The notes: a model not told the origin generated them from the sequence alone. A DNA stretch of 64,000 bases from Lycium barbarum (GCF_019175385.1 NC_083338.1:87503777-87567776), one strand, 5' to 3'. Shown: positions 12,201 through 27,200, counted from the first letter of the stretch. Made by a program: numbers and translations.

Positions 12201-15200
12201 GTGATGTCATAAATGTGACTGTGGCGTAATATTACATATCTTAAGTATATTAAGTATGAGCATGATAATGGCCCTATGAGATGCACAACTTGTTCGTGGA
12301 GTGGTCCCTCGGTGAATTATAGATTGTGAGCGAGAATAAGACTTAAGTATAAGAATTATTGAAACAAGATAGTAAGATGTTTAGCATGAAACTCAGTGTA
12401 TAGTGGCTTGATTAGTTGTTAAAGGGAAAGACGTGGAATATTAAAGACTATCACGCACCAAGAAAATAAATGAACCTTAAAAGAAGTTGGAGTAAATAAG
12501 AAATGACATGATTGCCACAGATAACCAGTTCACACAGTTTCGTTAATATACGCTGTTTTCGATAAAGCACAAGCTTGAGGAAGATGAGAAACACGTTAAT
12601 GAGATGATACTATAGATGAGGATAAAGAGAGAAGTTGATACTTAGATGTACCCTTTGTGATTTCGTGGTGGAGTCTACTATTATTGGCCGGTCTATCGAA
12701 CATGTGTGGACACAGTTCAGAGTCATGATACGTTTATGTGCTGGGAAAAAAAAACATGGCGTTATTAACCTTGAGGTTATCTTTGATTCAGATTGAATAA
12801 CTTCGTCTTGCCTTAAGCTTGATTGCCATAAAAAGACCGTTCCATTTTCCATTTCGGTCGAGCCTAATATTGAGTTTGTAATGAGTTTAAAGGATTCAAT
12901 TGGTATGTCCACAGACAAAGCAACCTCGTCGATAATATAGGTCGTATTTAACTTTAACTCGAGGCACCTGAGTTGAATAACTAACTAGCGGGTTAGTGTG
13001 AGTAGTTAATAAGTTTTTGAATATGAGTTGGTAATAAGTTTGTGACTATTCTGTCAGTGAACCTACTAATTATACCATATAATAGGGAGGTCGACTAAAA
13101 CTTGGGTATTGATATGCTGTCATTAATCTGGTATATTTTTATTTTTAATTATAGAATGACTGCAAAGTCAAGGGAAGTAAATTATAAGTTACAAGATTTC
13201 GTGATTACGAGGTCACTATACCAAGTATAGAGCCCGGAGGTGCTTAATTTCTGTCTGTTGGGGAGAACATTGAATCTATGCAGATTTTTTATCACTAAGA
13301 GAGAAATGACTTAATTTTTATCATATGATGGGCAAGTATCTTTCTGTCTTTTCCTAAATTACGTGATATGTGGCATCAGTTACAGGGTGTTATATGCTAT
13401 TCTAAGATAGACTTGTGATCAAGATACGCTGAGTAGTAGGAGAAAGGATTGGATAATCTGAAGACATGTACCAAGACTTATTTTGGTTAGTGTAAATTTC
13501 TGGTGACATCTTTTGGATAGAGAATGCACTAGTGATTGTCATGCACTAGAGAATTGGGGTATTAAAAAATGTTCCTTAGCTCTCTATTTGTTACGTTCAT
13601 TAATGACATATACGAATATCTTCTCAGTCGATAGAAGCATATGCTGTGGTTGAAAAAGATGCCGAGATAATATTGATTAAACAACTGAGGTTAAAAGTGT
13701 GAAGTTTAATTTTTTACATCATGGCGTTATGAGCCTTGTGGTGTCTAGTAAAAGGATGGAAGATAGAGTTTAATACACACACTAAGGCTCTATCATGTGT
13801 TATGCTACAGTTGTTTTTATTTGAACATGCACAGTTGATCGATACGAGAGTCTTGACCTTATTGGGGATTAGTGATAGTCTCTAAAGACGAGGCTACTTG
13901 ATAGTGAAAAAAAAAAAGGTAACATTCTAATTAAAGAGTTGAATGTGTGTACACCTATGGTGGTTGACTTAAGGAGATTTGTACTCGAAAAGATACAACG
14001 TTTATTTTATTTATTACTTTTTAGATTCACAAATATGCATTGGGGCCGCAGGAAGAGAGTTAAAATTGACAAAAGTTATTTGGGGTACATAAATGTTGTT
14101 CTTGTGTTTAAATCATTAATATATTAAATACGAGTGTTAGAGACTCAAAATTTCCGATGCATGGTTGTCTCCAATAGAAAGTAAAAATAGATCAATGTAG
14201 ACTTTGGAGCTGGTCTATATGTTCATTCAGAAAATCGTGATCGTAGCTTGGGTGATATTGATTGACTTAGCGAGATTGTGTACCTGATTTAAGCTAAACT
14301 ATTTTTTTATATATCATACCAGCTTATATGGTGTTATGTGTCAGAGATAGTGCAATGACATGAGATGTCAATATTGTCATGTGTGACAAGAGTAACAGTG
14401 CATGAGACGTTTATGTAGGAGCATGTGGATGTGTTCCTGCATCGTTATGTGAAAATGTTATGTAGGAGTGTATGGATGTGTTCCAACACCACTGTACATG
14501 TGAGAGATATGTAGAAGCATAAGGATGTATTTCTAAAATTGTTGTACGTGAGAGCATTATGTAGGAGTGCTTGGAGGTGTTTCAGCTCTACCGTATGTAA
14601 GATTGGTGGATATGTTTCGCCATAGGATCGTGGTTGTGGCACTTGGATTATGCTATCCTTGGGTGCCCAGTCTTAACACTAGTCAGATGGATATTACCTG
14701 ATAAGTGGTTAATGATCAGTTGCTTTTGACCGAGTTCGTGTATGATATTAGTTTACACTTATTATGAAAATCTTGTCGTTTTAGGTTTTATACGAATGCT
14801 GGAGTCTTGCTCTATCTGGTTGATTGAATACTCTAAATCAGAGTAGTTGGGTCTAGACTTTGATTAGCAAGCCTTGAAGAAGGTTGCATTGAATGCGGGA
14901 ACGATTTCGGAGAGCATAGAATAGACAAAAGTGTTATAGTGATAAACAAGATTGTGATTTGAAGCTTATGAAAGGGAGTAATTTGAAAGTTCTCAATACG
15001 AAATGAGTCATGAGATTCAGTCGGCAGGCAAAATCTTAGGTATATTGTTTCTTGTGGGATTTGGATCGAATTAGGTTAGTGCATGTGAACTTGCTTTACC
15101 TCTGTGATTGTCTGTTGTTCATATCTCGTGTTTCACGTGTCCATGCTTAGATCATATATTCGTAATGATAGCCATGATTCAGTCCAAAAAAAAAAAGTGG

Positions 15201-18200
15201 AGCTACATTAAAATTTGACTTACGAAGAAGGTTCAATATCTATTGTAAAGACAAGTGCGATAATTGAGCTCGAACAAGGTTTCTTAAGTGGAAGTATGGT
15301 GTGCAAATCATGTTTTTTAAGGCTTTATTAGGATATCGATATCGTCTCTAGTTGAGTCGTTTGAGCAAGAGAGGACAATGCTATTTTATTAAGAAAACAA
15401 GTGTGATAGGCCCTAATAAGGTTGGGTTGGACCAAAATATAGCTTGGAGCAGGTAAAGTTTCCTTTTCTCTACGAACAAGAAAAATTCATGACTTAAATT
15501 TATAGTGAGTGACTACTTTTAGAGGTTTCTTTTACTGTTAGCAGTGTTGTGTGAGATATTGAAAAAGGATAAGTTGTGGGGTGCAAGCGTATTACCGATA
15601 AGATTATGGCAATAGGTTGTGGTGGTAGCTAAGAGACTTGCTATGCTGCAAGAGGTACATGTTATATTATGTGAATACGTTCCGAGAGTGCATTTATGAT
15701 CGGATCCATGTTATTGAGACTGAAATAGTGCTGGTAAATACGAATTGCGTCTTTTTGAACGAAGTTTTGTATTCGAACATATGACTTTGTTGGTTATGGA
15801 TGAACAAGTATTCTGAAGTCAAAGTATTATAGTAGGACTATCTACAAAAGGATCACTTTGATAGTATGAGTGGTACATGCATACTGAGTATTCATATCCT
15901 GAAAATTTTGATAAGTTCTTGAACACGTTCGAGGACGAACGTTATTTTAAGTGGTGGAGACTGTAATAACCCATATTAAATTAGGGGTTATTTTGGTATT
16001 TAATCAAAGTAGAAAAAAAAAATATAGAAGAATTAAGTGGTACAAAATAAAAGAAAAGGAGGATTAAAGGGTCCTTTAGAAAAAAAAAAAAAAAAGGAAG
16101 GAAAAAGAGATGTGGGCCAAGCCCACAAAAAGAAGAAACAGAAAATAAAAAGCAAATAAAGAATAAAAGGGAGTAAGAGAGTCAGACGTGAATTGCAGGA
16201 GCAAAAGCAATAGAAGCCGAACAGAGAAAAAAATAGAAAAAAACGCAGTAGAAGAAAGGGAGAAAAAGAAAGGAAGAGAGAGGAGAAAAATAAAGATTTT
16301 TCACCCAACTCATTAAGGTAATGACTCTAATCTTTTATTTAAGTTTATTACATAATTATGGGTGAATCTTTATGGTGAAAACATGGAGATATTTTGAGGA
16401 ATTGAGAAAATTTAGCTCTAGCGTTCTTCAACTAAAATCATTGATTTGAAAGGGCAAATAGCGTCGGATTTTAGACTTCTATATATCGTTGGAATCCTCT
16501 CATTAAGGCCTTTCCGAAAACATAAGTCTTGTTGGGTTTTGAACACATTGACCAGAGGGCGTTTTCGTCCTTTAAAATTTGACTTTAATCGTTTAAGCCT
16601 CTAAAAATATATAACTGGTATACCCTAAGGGTTTTGACCATTCTAAATCCGTTTTTGTGTAGTTTGAGGCAATCCGGAGACTCGAGAACGCCATTTTGAT
16701 TTATTGTGAAGTGTGCTTGAATTGTGAATTTGAGGTAAGTGAGACTTTAAGCTTTGGGTACTTGCTTTTCAAAATCCGTTTTAAAAATATGTTTTGTCTG
16801 CCTGGTCCATGTGTTGGGGCAAGCGTGTGCTTGGCAGAATCGGTGGTTCTTAAGGCCAGCCGCATATACTTTATTTTCAAATACTCTAAAACTTTATTTA
16901 TAAATTGTTTCGTAATGTGATGCGGCTGTGAGACATGATATTGGGGCATTGTGTATGCTTCCCTTAGCATTTTTTTGGGGCATACTGTATGCTTCCCTTA
17001 GCATTGTGTATGCTTCCTGACATATGTGGCACATTGTGTATGCTTCCCTTAGCATTGTGTATGCTTCTTGATGATATTGGGGCATAGTGTATGCTTCCCT
17101 TAGCATTGTGTATGCCTCCTGACATATTTGGCACATTGTGTATGTTGCCGTGGATTCATAGTGTTGACTAATTCTTTAACTGCCACTTATGACGGTTCGT
17201 AGTGGAAATTGTGTTGAGATATATAATATATTTGATAAACAGTGGTTTGGACCTTGGTTGCTGTTATATAATGATATATTTATGCGCATAATAATTTTTG
17301 TGCCTGTTCTAACACTTGTTCCAGGGGTATTTAAACTGGCGGGTCGAGGATCTTACTGGGTTATATTTACGTATAGCTCACTCCTTACCTGCATGTCCAT
17401 GCAGATACTATTGGTGACGACGAAGCTAGTAGCTCACGAGTTTGCTAGAGTTGATCTATTGGTGGAGGTGAGCTGCCGCTTTGTTCGTGGAGGCTACCAA
17501 AAGTGTCTTTACCATTTATTTATTAATGTTTTTTCTTCATTTGGGATTTAAAAACCCAAGCCTTTTGTAATTCTCTTAGATGCTCCAGGGTCTAGTGTGG
17601 GATTTGGGCAAGAGTATTTGGTTAATATTTTGAGACACTAATTATCCACAATTAATTATTATATTATTTGAGTGCTTATTTAATTTGGTTAATGCTGCAA
17701 AATTATGATTAAGATATGAAAATGTGGTTCGCCTGGCCGGTGGTGTGTGCTGGGTGCCAATCACGTCTAGGGGGTATTTTGGGACGTGACACTTGCAGTA
17801 CAGGCAGCATTCTGGAACATCAAACCAGCTCCAGTACTTCATCTGATTTGCTCCCTCTACTTGTTTAGCTATAATCATTAAACTGCAATTATTCTAGATC
17901 ATTTTATTCAATCAGAAACCATTACGATAGATTCAAATGACCTTGATACATGGATGAACTTGCATAAAAATGTAAGATACCTTTCTTTTCAACAAACACG
18001 TTATAGGATGATGATAGAAACAATTTAAAAACAGTACCTTGAAATCCATATCTCCTGATGCATCTTCAGAACCCAATATGTCTGAAAGGATGAGTGGAGT
18101 TCCATCTCCACCAAATTCCTTTGTGTCCAGAACCATACCCATTGCTATGCCTGCGATAGAACACTTAACAGGAACACCAGCATCTTGCAAAGCTAAGCAC

Positions 18201-21200
18201 CCACCACATACAGACGCCATACTGCCACATAGAAATGGTAAATGTCACAGAAAGGAAAACGAAGACAAACTCTGGAAAGACTAAAAAGGGATGATCCTTC
18301 ATACTATTTTCAGGTTACTCAAATAAGACTGAACATAGTCAAGATAGACAAGAGAAGCTACAGATACATGCATGCACATATTTGACACATGTTTTAAGAG
18401 CTCTACCTCGATGAGCCATTGCTTTCAGTGATGGTACTCTCAACACGAACAGTGTAAGGGAAGTCATCTTCAGGAGGCAATATTGGTTCTAGTGCTCTCT
18501 CTGCAAGCATTCCATGACCAATTTCTCTTCTAGATGGGGCCCCTACCCGCCCAACTTCACCAATGCACGAGGGTGGAAATGAGTACTGCATAAGCAAGCC
18601 AACAGGTAAAGACAACATTGAAGTATTTCCTTGAAAAAACAAGTGGAATCAGGAATTTGCAAGTATATCTGCGAATGGCATCTTAAAGCTAATAGAAGAA
18701 GAAAAAGTACAGTGAGATTTAGGAATGCAGGACAATATTTGACATATGAGAATTTTTTAAAAAGAAAGGTTAGAAAATGGTGACAGAGGTATATGAAAAT
18801 TACCACTATATTCAGAGCGAATAAAAAAACAAAATAAGGAATAGCAGCTTAATTTTTTTGATGACAAAGGAATATCAGCTTAATTATCACTAGATATTTC
18901 TAGGGATTTGAAGAAACCAAAAGGGATTTGAAGAAACCAAAAGAAAATCAAGAAACAACTAGAATAAACATATCAACGGTACTTAACATGTAATATGCAA
19001 TTACACAACAGACTGGCCACTAAATGTAAAGCACTAAAGAAAAACACTTGATCTTATTAAATTTATTTCAGACGAACGTTTTAGCTAACAGTGACATATT
19101 GAAGAGTACAAGGCAGAAGGTAGCCTATTCCACCAGTTACATGCAGCATAAAACAATAATAGGTACTTTCCTTATCGGTTTAACTATCTATTGTAGACTG
19201 TAGTTATCTATAGGAATCAGTTCCCAACACGGTTTTAAGGAGATGAAGGTATAGATTTCAATTACTACACCAAATATGGAACTAAGAGGGTGTTTGGATT
19301 GGCTTTTTAGAAGTAGCTTATAAGCTAAAAGCCATAAGTTGGTAATACCCAACTTTTGGCTTATTTTTGTACTTTTCTTGCCTAAAAGTAAGTGTTTTTA
19401 GCACTTTTTATCTTTGCAAAACACTACGAAATTTAGAAAAGAACTTAAAAGCCGATCCAAACACCCTCTAAATCATCAATCAGAAAAGTAAAGTCTGTTG
19501 GTGGTTATGCTCTAGGCCATTGTATGGACCTTATTTGTTAGTTATGTTTTTGATTAATAAAAGAAGTTCTATTTATATTTCTTATTATTATATTGTTTTC
19601 ATGTTACATATAATAATATATATCCCTAGTTAATCATTTATAATTTGATTATAATAGTAAAAGACTAGTATGAGCTTAATCGATAATTATGTGTACGGTA
19701 CAAATGAAACTCATAGGTATTTGTTAGAGAACAACATACTGGATAGACCCGTTATGGGATCACTGCAAGAATCAGTGTCATAAGTGATTCTCATAATAGT
19801 TATGTCAATTAATCCTCACCTGAGATTATCACAGTATCATACATAAGGAACATTTTGTTTTGACATTCATAAATGTTATCTTTAACCGGATAATCATAAA
19901 GTGTATGATTGAACATAATGTGAACTATGTGGAGGATAGTGATTATTCAAGATGGAATTTGTCCCTCTCATTGAGAGAGATATCTTTTGGCCCCCTCGAT
20001 TAGTAAGACTGAGAAATGCATGGTCGTGCTCAGATGAACTGAAAGAGTTATCAGTATTATTTGACTTATCAGTTTACTAAGGGATCGAGAAATTCTATTT
20101 GAACAATATAAGGATGACACTATACATGCCTTATGTTCGAATTAGATACCGTGTGACAAGGACTATGACATATGCTATTTAATTAGGTTATTACGAACTT
20201 TAAATTATTATTACTTGGGTTCGTCATAATGTCTTGCTAGAGACCAATTATGATTTGTGAAATTAATATAGTATTAATTCTACTGCCAACGTAATATAAA
20301 CCTATTGGGTCGCACATCAAGAATGTGATGAACGGACTGGGGTTATTTTAGTAAATTTGTATTTATATATTATGAATATATATATTCATATTTCTGTTAT
20401 CGCATTATTTAGATAATGTAATCCAAATTTATTTTATGGTTAAAATATAACTCAGAGTTATATTTATATTTTCGAAATAACTATAAATATAAATAACAGT
20501 TATCTAAAGACTGAAATATTTAATCAAGTTAGGACTCCTAATTAGTTAGGATCTTAATTAATTAGATATCCTAATCAGCTAGAACTCTACATGAGCTAGG
20601 GTTCGTATTATTAGAATGAATGTATCACTATTAATAGTGAGAGACAGCAATATTTCAGACAAAAAAAAAAAAAAAAAACTTTTGCATAGTTATTTTCGAA
20701 ATAACTATGACCTAAATTCTGGTAGGCGACTTAAGCTCTGCAACCCGAAATTATACCCCAAAACTCGAAGCTAGCACTTCGTGTCTGTTTGTGATCATTC
20801 ATGTGTGGATACTGGTAGAGGGTGGTCGCTCGTTTTCGAGCAGCACCTACAGTTCGTTTTTGGCAGAAAGTATATCGAGGAATCACGCATCAAAAGGTAA
20901 GTTATCTGATCCGTTTGTCGAATTGATTTAAAAACATGGATCTTGTATAGGGATTAAGCAATAAATTTTATATTCCACTGCTATTCTGTACTTAAGATTG
21001 CAGGAATTCCCTTCAGTGGTATCTAGAGCCGCTTGTGTTTTTCGATCAATTTGTGATCATTCATGTGTGGATACTGGTAGAGGGTTCGTTTTCGAGCAGC
21101 ACCTACAGTTCGTTTTTGGCAGAAAGTATATCGAGGAATCACACATCAAAAGGTAAGTTATCTGATCCTTTGTCGAATTGATTTAAACACATGGATCTTG

Positions 21201-24200
21201 TATAGGGATTAAGCAATAAATTTTATATTCCACTGCTATTCTGTACTTAAGATTGCAGGAATTCCCTTCAGTGGTATCTAGAGCCGCTTGTGTTTTTCGA
21301 TCAATTTGAAACTGCCATGTTTTGTGTGTATGTGATATGTATGTTTAATTGGCATGATTTAATTTCTGTATGTATGTCGATGCCTGAAAAACAATCACAT
21401 GTATGAGATGCCATGTATGAATAAAATTATTATACTTGACATAATAATTCAAAACATTAAATACCCTCACAAAATTGTAAGTTTTATGCCATCCATGATT
21501 AAAACACCTATTAAGACTAATAATCACTAAAATGTAGGATCTGCCAAAGCGAGCTACACTAGATTATCATAGTCAATAGGATGGGTAATGGTGTTACCTA
21601 TTTGTTTAAAATGGTTAAACTTAATTAGGCTATCAACATGGTTTTGAGTCTAAGGCATAACATGAGATTATAACATGACGGGGACATATGATGTCAAAAT
21701 CTCATAAATATCTAAAAGTTACATGTGATGTAATTGATAAAGAGTTTTCTACCTAAATATTTGATTTTGAGTGACAGTCACAGCTGCCTTACAATTATAT
21801 GAAATATGGATTTTAGCCTACTATGTCTTTTGCAATTATTGTAATTGTTATATTAATATTTTGGGATATTAAATGGTGGGAGCTTTCATGAAAATATAAC
21901 TAAATTGTGCATATTTTGATGTAGATCAATGGCTTCAAATAACAATTCCACACTATCACTGCGATCTGTCCTTGAGAAGGACAAGCTGAAAGAAAATGGG
22001 CATAACTTCCTTGACTGGTTCAAAACCTTGAGAATTGTTCTCAAGCAAGAATGGAAGTCTTATGTTCTAGATGAACCTATCCCTGCAGAGCCTGCATCTG
22101 ATGCATCTAGGTATCTAAAAGAGAAGTATAGGAAACATACTGATGATGCTATCGATGTTGGTCGTCAAATGTTGGCCCCCATGTGTCCTGAACTTCAGAA
22201 GGATATGGAACACATGGTTACCTATGAGATGAGTGTCCATCTCAAGGAGACATTCCAACAGCATGTAAGGCAAGAGAGGTATGAGACTACCAAAGCCCTT
22301 CATTCTTGCAAGATGGTTGAATGTGCATCAGTTAGCCCTCATGTTTTGAAGATGAAAGGCTTGATTGATCATGTTGAAAGGCTTGGTTTCCCACTTAGCT
22401 TGGAATTCTCCACGGATTTGATCCTAAATTCATTGCCTGATAGTTTTGCACAGTTTGTCATGAACTGCAATATGAATAATATGGAGAAGTCCATTGCCGA
22501 GCTGCATGCGATGCTTAAAACGGCCGAGCAAAGTGTGAAGAAAGCCCCTAAGCATGTACTCATGGTTAACAAGGGAAAGGGGATGAAAAAGAAAAGCAAC
22601 AAGGCGGCAAAAGTTTCCAATCAGCCTAAGGTGCAAGCAAAGGCTAAACCTCAGCCTAAGGAGAAAGTTCCAAAAGGAGTTTGTTTCCACTGCAATGAAC
22701 CAGGTCATTGGAAGAGGAACTGCAAACTCTATTTGGAGGAATTGAAGAAGAAAAAGAGTGGAAACTCTACATCTTCAGGTATTTATGTTATAGAAATTAA
22801 TTTGTCTACTTCTACTTCCTGGGTATTAGATAATGGATGTGGATCTCACATTTGTACAAACGTGCAGGGACTCAAAAGGAGTAGATGCTGAAAAAGGGGG
22901 ATGTAGACCTACGAGTTGGCAATGGAGCAAGAGTTGCTGCTGTAGCTGTAGGAGCCTATGAATTAGTTTTGCCCAATGGGCTTTTGTTAGAGTTGACCAA
23001 TTGCTTTTATGTCCCTACTATGAGTAGGAATATTATTTCCGTTTCTGTTTTGGATGATGAAGGTTTTTCTTTTCTTATTAAGAATAAGAGATGCTCCATT
23101 TATTATGATGATTTGCTTTATGGTATTGTTGATTCATATGTTGGTCTTTACATCTTAAATCTAGAACCACCTAACAAAGGTGAAATCTATAACATAACTA
23201 CTAAGAAGATCAAACCTAATGATTTGAATCCAACCTATTTGTGGCATTGCTGTCTTGGCCACATAAACAAGAAACACATCTCTAAACTCCATCAAGATGG
23301 ACTTTTAGATTCATTTGATAATTGCAAATCTTGTTTACTTGGCAAGATGACAAAACAGCCCTTTACCGGATACGGTGCAAGGGCTAGTGACTTATTAGGC
23401 CTAATACATGGTGATGTATGCGGTCATTAAGCCTACAAGCTAGGGGTGGATATCAGTACTTCATTACATTCACCGATGATTTCAGTAGATATGGCTATCT
23501 CTATCTAATATCTAATGAAACATAAACATGAATCCTTCGAAATGTTCAAAGTTTTTCAGAATGAAGTACAAAATCAACTTGGCAAGACTATTAAGATACT
23601 TCGATCCGATCGAGGTGGCGAATACTTGAACCGAGAGTTCGATGACCATCTAAAGAATTGTGGAATTATATCACAACTAACTCCACCAGGAACACCATAG
23701 TTAAATGGTGTATCCGAGAGGAGGAATCAAACTTTATTAGATATGGTTCGATCTATGATGAGACAAGCAGATCTTCCTTCGTCCTTTTGGGGCTTCGCCT
23801 TAGAAACAGCAGCGTTCACTTTGAACGGAGTTCCAACCAAAGTGGTCGAAAATACACCATATCATATATGGACTGGGAGAACACCTAGTTTATCTTTTCT
23901 TAAGATTGGGGTTGTGAAGCTTATGTGAAACGACAAATTTCAGATAAGTTAGCAGCCAAATCTGAGAAATGTTTTTTTGTGGGATATCCTAAGGAAACTA
24001 CAGGATATTATTTTTACAATTCCTCCGAAAACAAAGTGTTTGTTGCTCGGATGGTACCTTTTTGGAAAGAGAATTTATTTCAAAAAAAAACCAGTGGGAG
24101 CAAAGTAATTCTTGAGGAGTATCAAGAACCACAAGATAGCATGGAACCACTAATGGAATCTCAACAGGTTCCACAACCAGTTGTGGATCCCGTTCAAGAG

Positions 24201-27200
24201 ACACAAATTCCACGCAGATCTAATAGGACACGACATGAGCCGCAAAAATATGGATTTCTCATAACAGACAGTTGTGATGTATTGCTCATGGATCAAGATG
24301 AGCCTACTACCTATCAAGAAGCTGTGTCTAGTCCAGATTCCGAGAAATGGCAAGATGCCACGAAATCTGAAATGCAATCCATGTACGACAATCAAGTTTG
24401 GAACTTGATTGATGCACCTGAAGGAATAAAAACCATTGGGTGCAAATGGGTTTTCAAGAATAAAACTGACATGGATGGCATAGTGCATACCTACAAAGCT
24501 AGACTTGTTGCTAAAGGTTTCAGACAAACCCATGGTATAGACAATAATGAAACCTTTTCACCAGTCGCAATGCTTAAATCCATAAGGATTCTCATTGCCA
24601 TTGCTGCATACTATGATTATGAGATATGGCAAATGGATGTTAAACAACATTCCTTAACGAGAATCTGCTTGAGGATGTGTACATGACACAACCTGAAGGT
24701 TTCAAAGATCCATTTATGGATTGAAGCAAGCATCTCGGAGTTGGAATCTTCGTTTTGATGAAGCAGTCAAACAGTTTGGATTCATCAAAAATGAAGATCA
24801 ACCTTGTGTATACAAGAAGGTTAGTGGGAGCGCAATAGTTTTTTTTGTGTTATATGTCGATGACATATTACTCATTGGGAACGATGTCCCTGTCTTGCAA
24901 AGTATTAAGATGTGGTTAGGAAATTGTTTCTCAATGAAGGATTTGGGAGATGCTGCTTATATCCTTGGGATAAAGATCTATAGAGATAGATGTAAAAGGT
25001 TAATCGGTCTGAGTAAAAGTACCTACATTAACAAAGTGTTGAAACGGTTCAGCATGCAAGATTCCAAACGAGGAGTCTAGCCAATGTCCCATGGAATTCA
25101 TCTCAGCAAGACTCAATGTCCCATGACATCTGATGAGCGAGAACGCATGAGTAAGATTCCTTATGCTTCGGCTATAGGATCTATCATGTATGCCATATTT
25201 GTACTCGGCCAGACGTCTTGTATGCATTAAGCATGACGAGCAGATACCAGTCAGATCCCGGTGAAAGTCACTGGACAGCAGTCAAGAACATCCTTAAGTA
25301 CTTAAGAAGATCTAAGGATGCATTCTTGGTTTATGGAGGTTTGGAAGAAGAACTGGTTGTAAATGGTTACACAGATGCAAGCTTCCAAACCGACATAGAT
25401 GATTTCAGATCGCTATCAGGATATGTGTTTGTGTTAAATGGAGGAGCAGTCAGTCGGAAGAGTTCTAAGCAAAGCACTGTTGCAGATTCTACAACGGAGC
25501 GGAGTATATAGCTGCATCGGATGCAGCTAAGGAGGCTGTATGGATCAAGAAGTTCATCTGTGAATTGGGAGTAGTCCCTAACATTGATAACCCTCTGGAT
25601 CTTTACTTTGAAAATAACAGTGCTATTGCACAAGCTAAAGAACCTAGGTCCCATCAGAGATACAAGCACATACTCCAGACGTTACCATCTTATTCGAGAA
25701 ATCGTTGAAAGAGGAGATGTCAAGATATGCAAAATACCAACCAATAACAATATTGCTGATCCACTGACCAAAGCTCTTCCACATGGCAAGCATGATTACA
25801 TGCTAGGTCAATGGGTATTAGATACATGTTTGATTGGGCCTAGTGCAAGTGGGAGATTGTTGGTGGTTATGCTCTAGCCCATTGTATGGACCTTATTTGT
25901 TAGTTATGTTTTTGATTAATAAAAGAAATTTTATTTATATTTCTTATTATTATATTGTTTTTTTTTTAAACTGGTAACTGTATTGTATTCCATATGAGCA
26001 AAACAGTACATAGGTTGTACTGACACCATATCTACAAAAGTACTCCAAGACTCTACTATTCTAATCCTATAAAAGGGCAGCCCGGTGCACTAAGCTCCCG
26101 CTATGCGCGGGGTCCGGGGAAGGGCCGGACCACAAGGGTCTTTTGTACGCAGCCTTACCTTGCATAGTATCATCTGAGTAAGCCTGATTACACCAAAAAC
26201 AAAGCAATAAAATACAATTCAACTTGACCTTCTGCACTCCATTCTCTATACTCTCAAAACATCTGGAGTTTCTCTCCTTCCATATTGCCCACCATATGCT
26301 GGCAGGGACAATTCTCCATCTGTTTCTGTTCTTTGCCTGTAATCCTGCCTCTTCCCAACTCTTTAAAGCCTCTGAAAACTTGCCAGGCATGGTCCAAGCT
26401 ATACCTTTGAGATTTAAAAATATTCTCCAAAGCTGTTGCGTAAACTTACAGTGTAGAAACAGATGGTTAACTGTCTCTGCTGTTTCTCCACAGAAGAAAC
26501 ATCAAAAGCATAAAATTATCCCCCTTTTCATCTAATTATCTTGTGTAAGAACTGCTTCTTTAGCTAAAAGTCACTCAAAGCAGCAAACTTTATGCGGGAT
26601 TTTGGGTCTCCAAATGTGTTTCCTGGGCCAGTTGGTAATCTGTTGAATTGATTGATTCAACATCCTATAGGCTGAACTAACTTTGAAAACTCCTTTGTTA
26701 TTCCCCAGCCACCAGAAAACATCCTCTACTATCTGAAGTCCCTTAAATTGTTCCAGTATGTTAAGAAAATCAGCCACTCTTTGTATCTCCCAATAATTGA
26801 TTTGCCTTCTGAAAGTGAAATTCCATCCTTGAGGTGTCCACAAATCAGCCACAGTCCTTTGATGATCTAAGACAATATTGTATATATCTGGAACTAGTGT
26901 TTCCAGATTACCAGCCTCAAGCCAATTGTCCTTCCAGAATCTGGTTTTGACCCCATCAACTACTCTGATCTTGGAGTTGCACTTAACTTCATTCCATAAG
27001 GCTTTTATGGATCTCCAAAGACTTAACCCCATATGGTGTGGTAATCTCCTTTGTCATCCAGCTATCTTCCTCCTCATATTTTGCATTAATGACTTTCCTC
27101 CATAGAAGTTGATTTTCATTGGCATACTTCCATAGCCACTTCATTCTGAGTGCTTTGCTCTGCATTTTCATATCTTATTATTATATTGTTTTCATGTTAC

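Larger units (their letters stand above)
9656..17791 (+). mobile_element. Non-autonomous gypsy-like LTR element (LARD), complete
   Basis: 5-bp TSD CTTGC at 9651-9655 and 17792-17796. The LTRs are 9656-11468 and 15962-17791; they start (t)gtaataaccc, end gacgtgaca, and look about 97-98% alike apart from repeat-number changes and one 15-bp gap. A tRNA-Met-type primer site follows the 5' LTR and a purine tract precedes the 3' LTR. The 4.49-kb interior has no open frame of note and no recognisable gag, protease, RT or integrase. The first 150 nt and the end (gttcgaggacgaacgtta) resemble the untranslated ends of Tekay-type elements, so I infer mobilisation by such a relative. Confidence 0.9.

Noticed and set aside
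17642..17878. Possible PNPase exon next to the LARD end (minus-strand frame around 17800-17870)
   Set aside because: The residues do not match PNPase, and exon g joins exon h directly in frame (MDFK then VAGN). It is intron DNA plus LTR.
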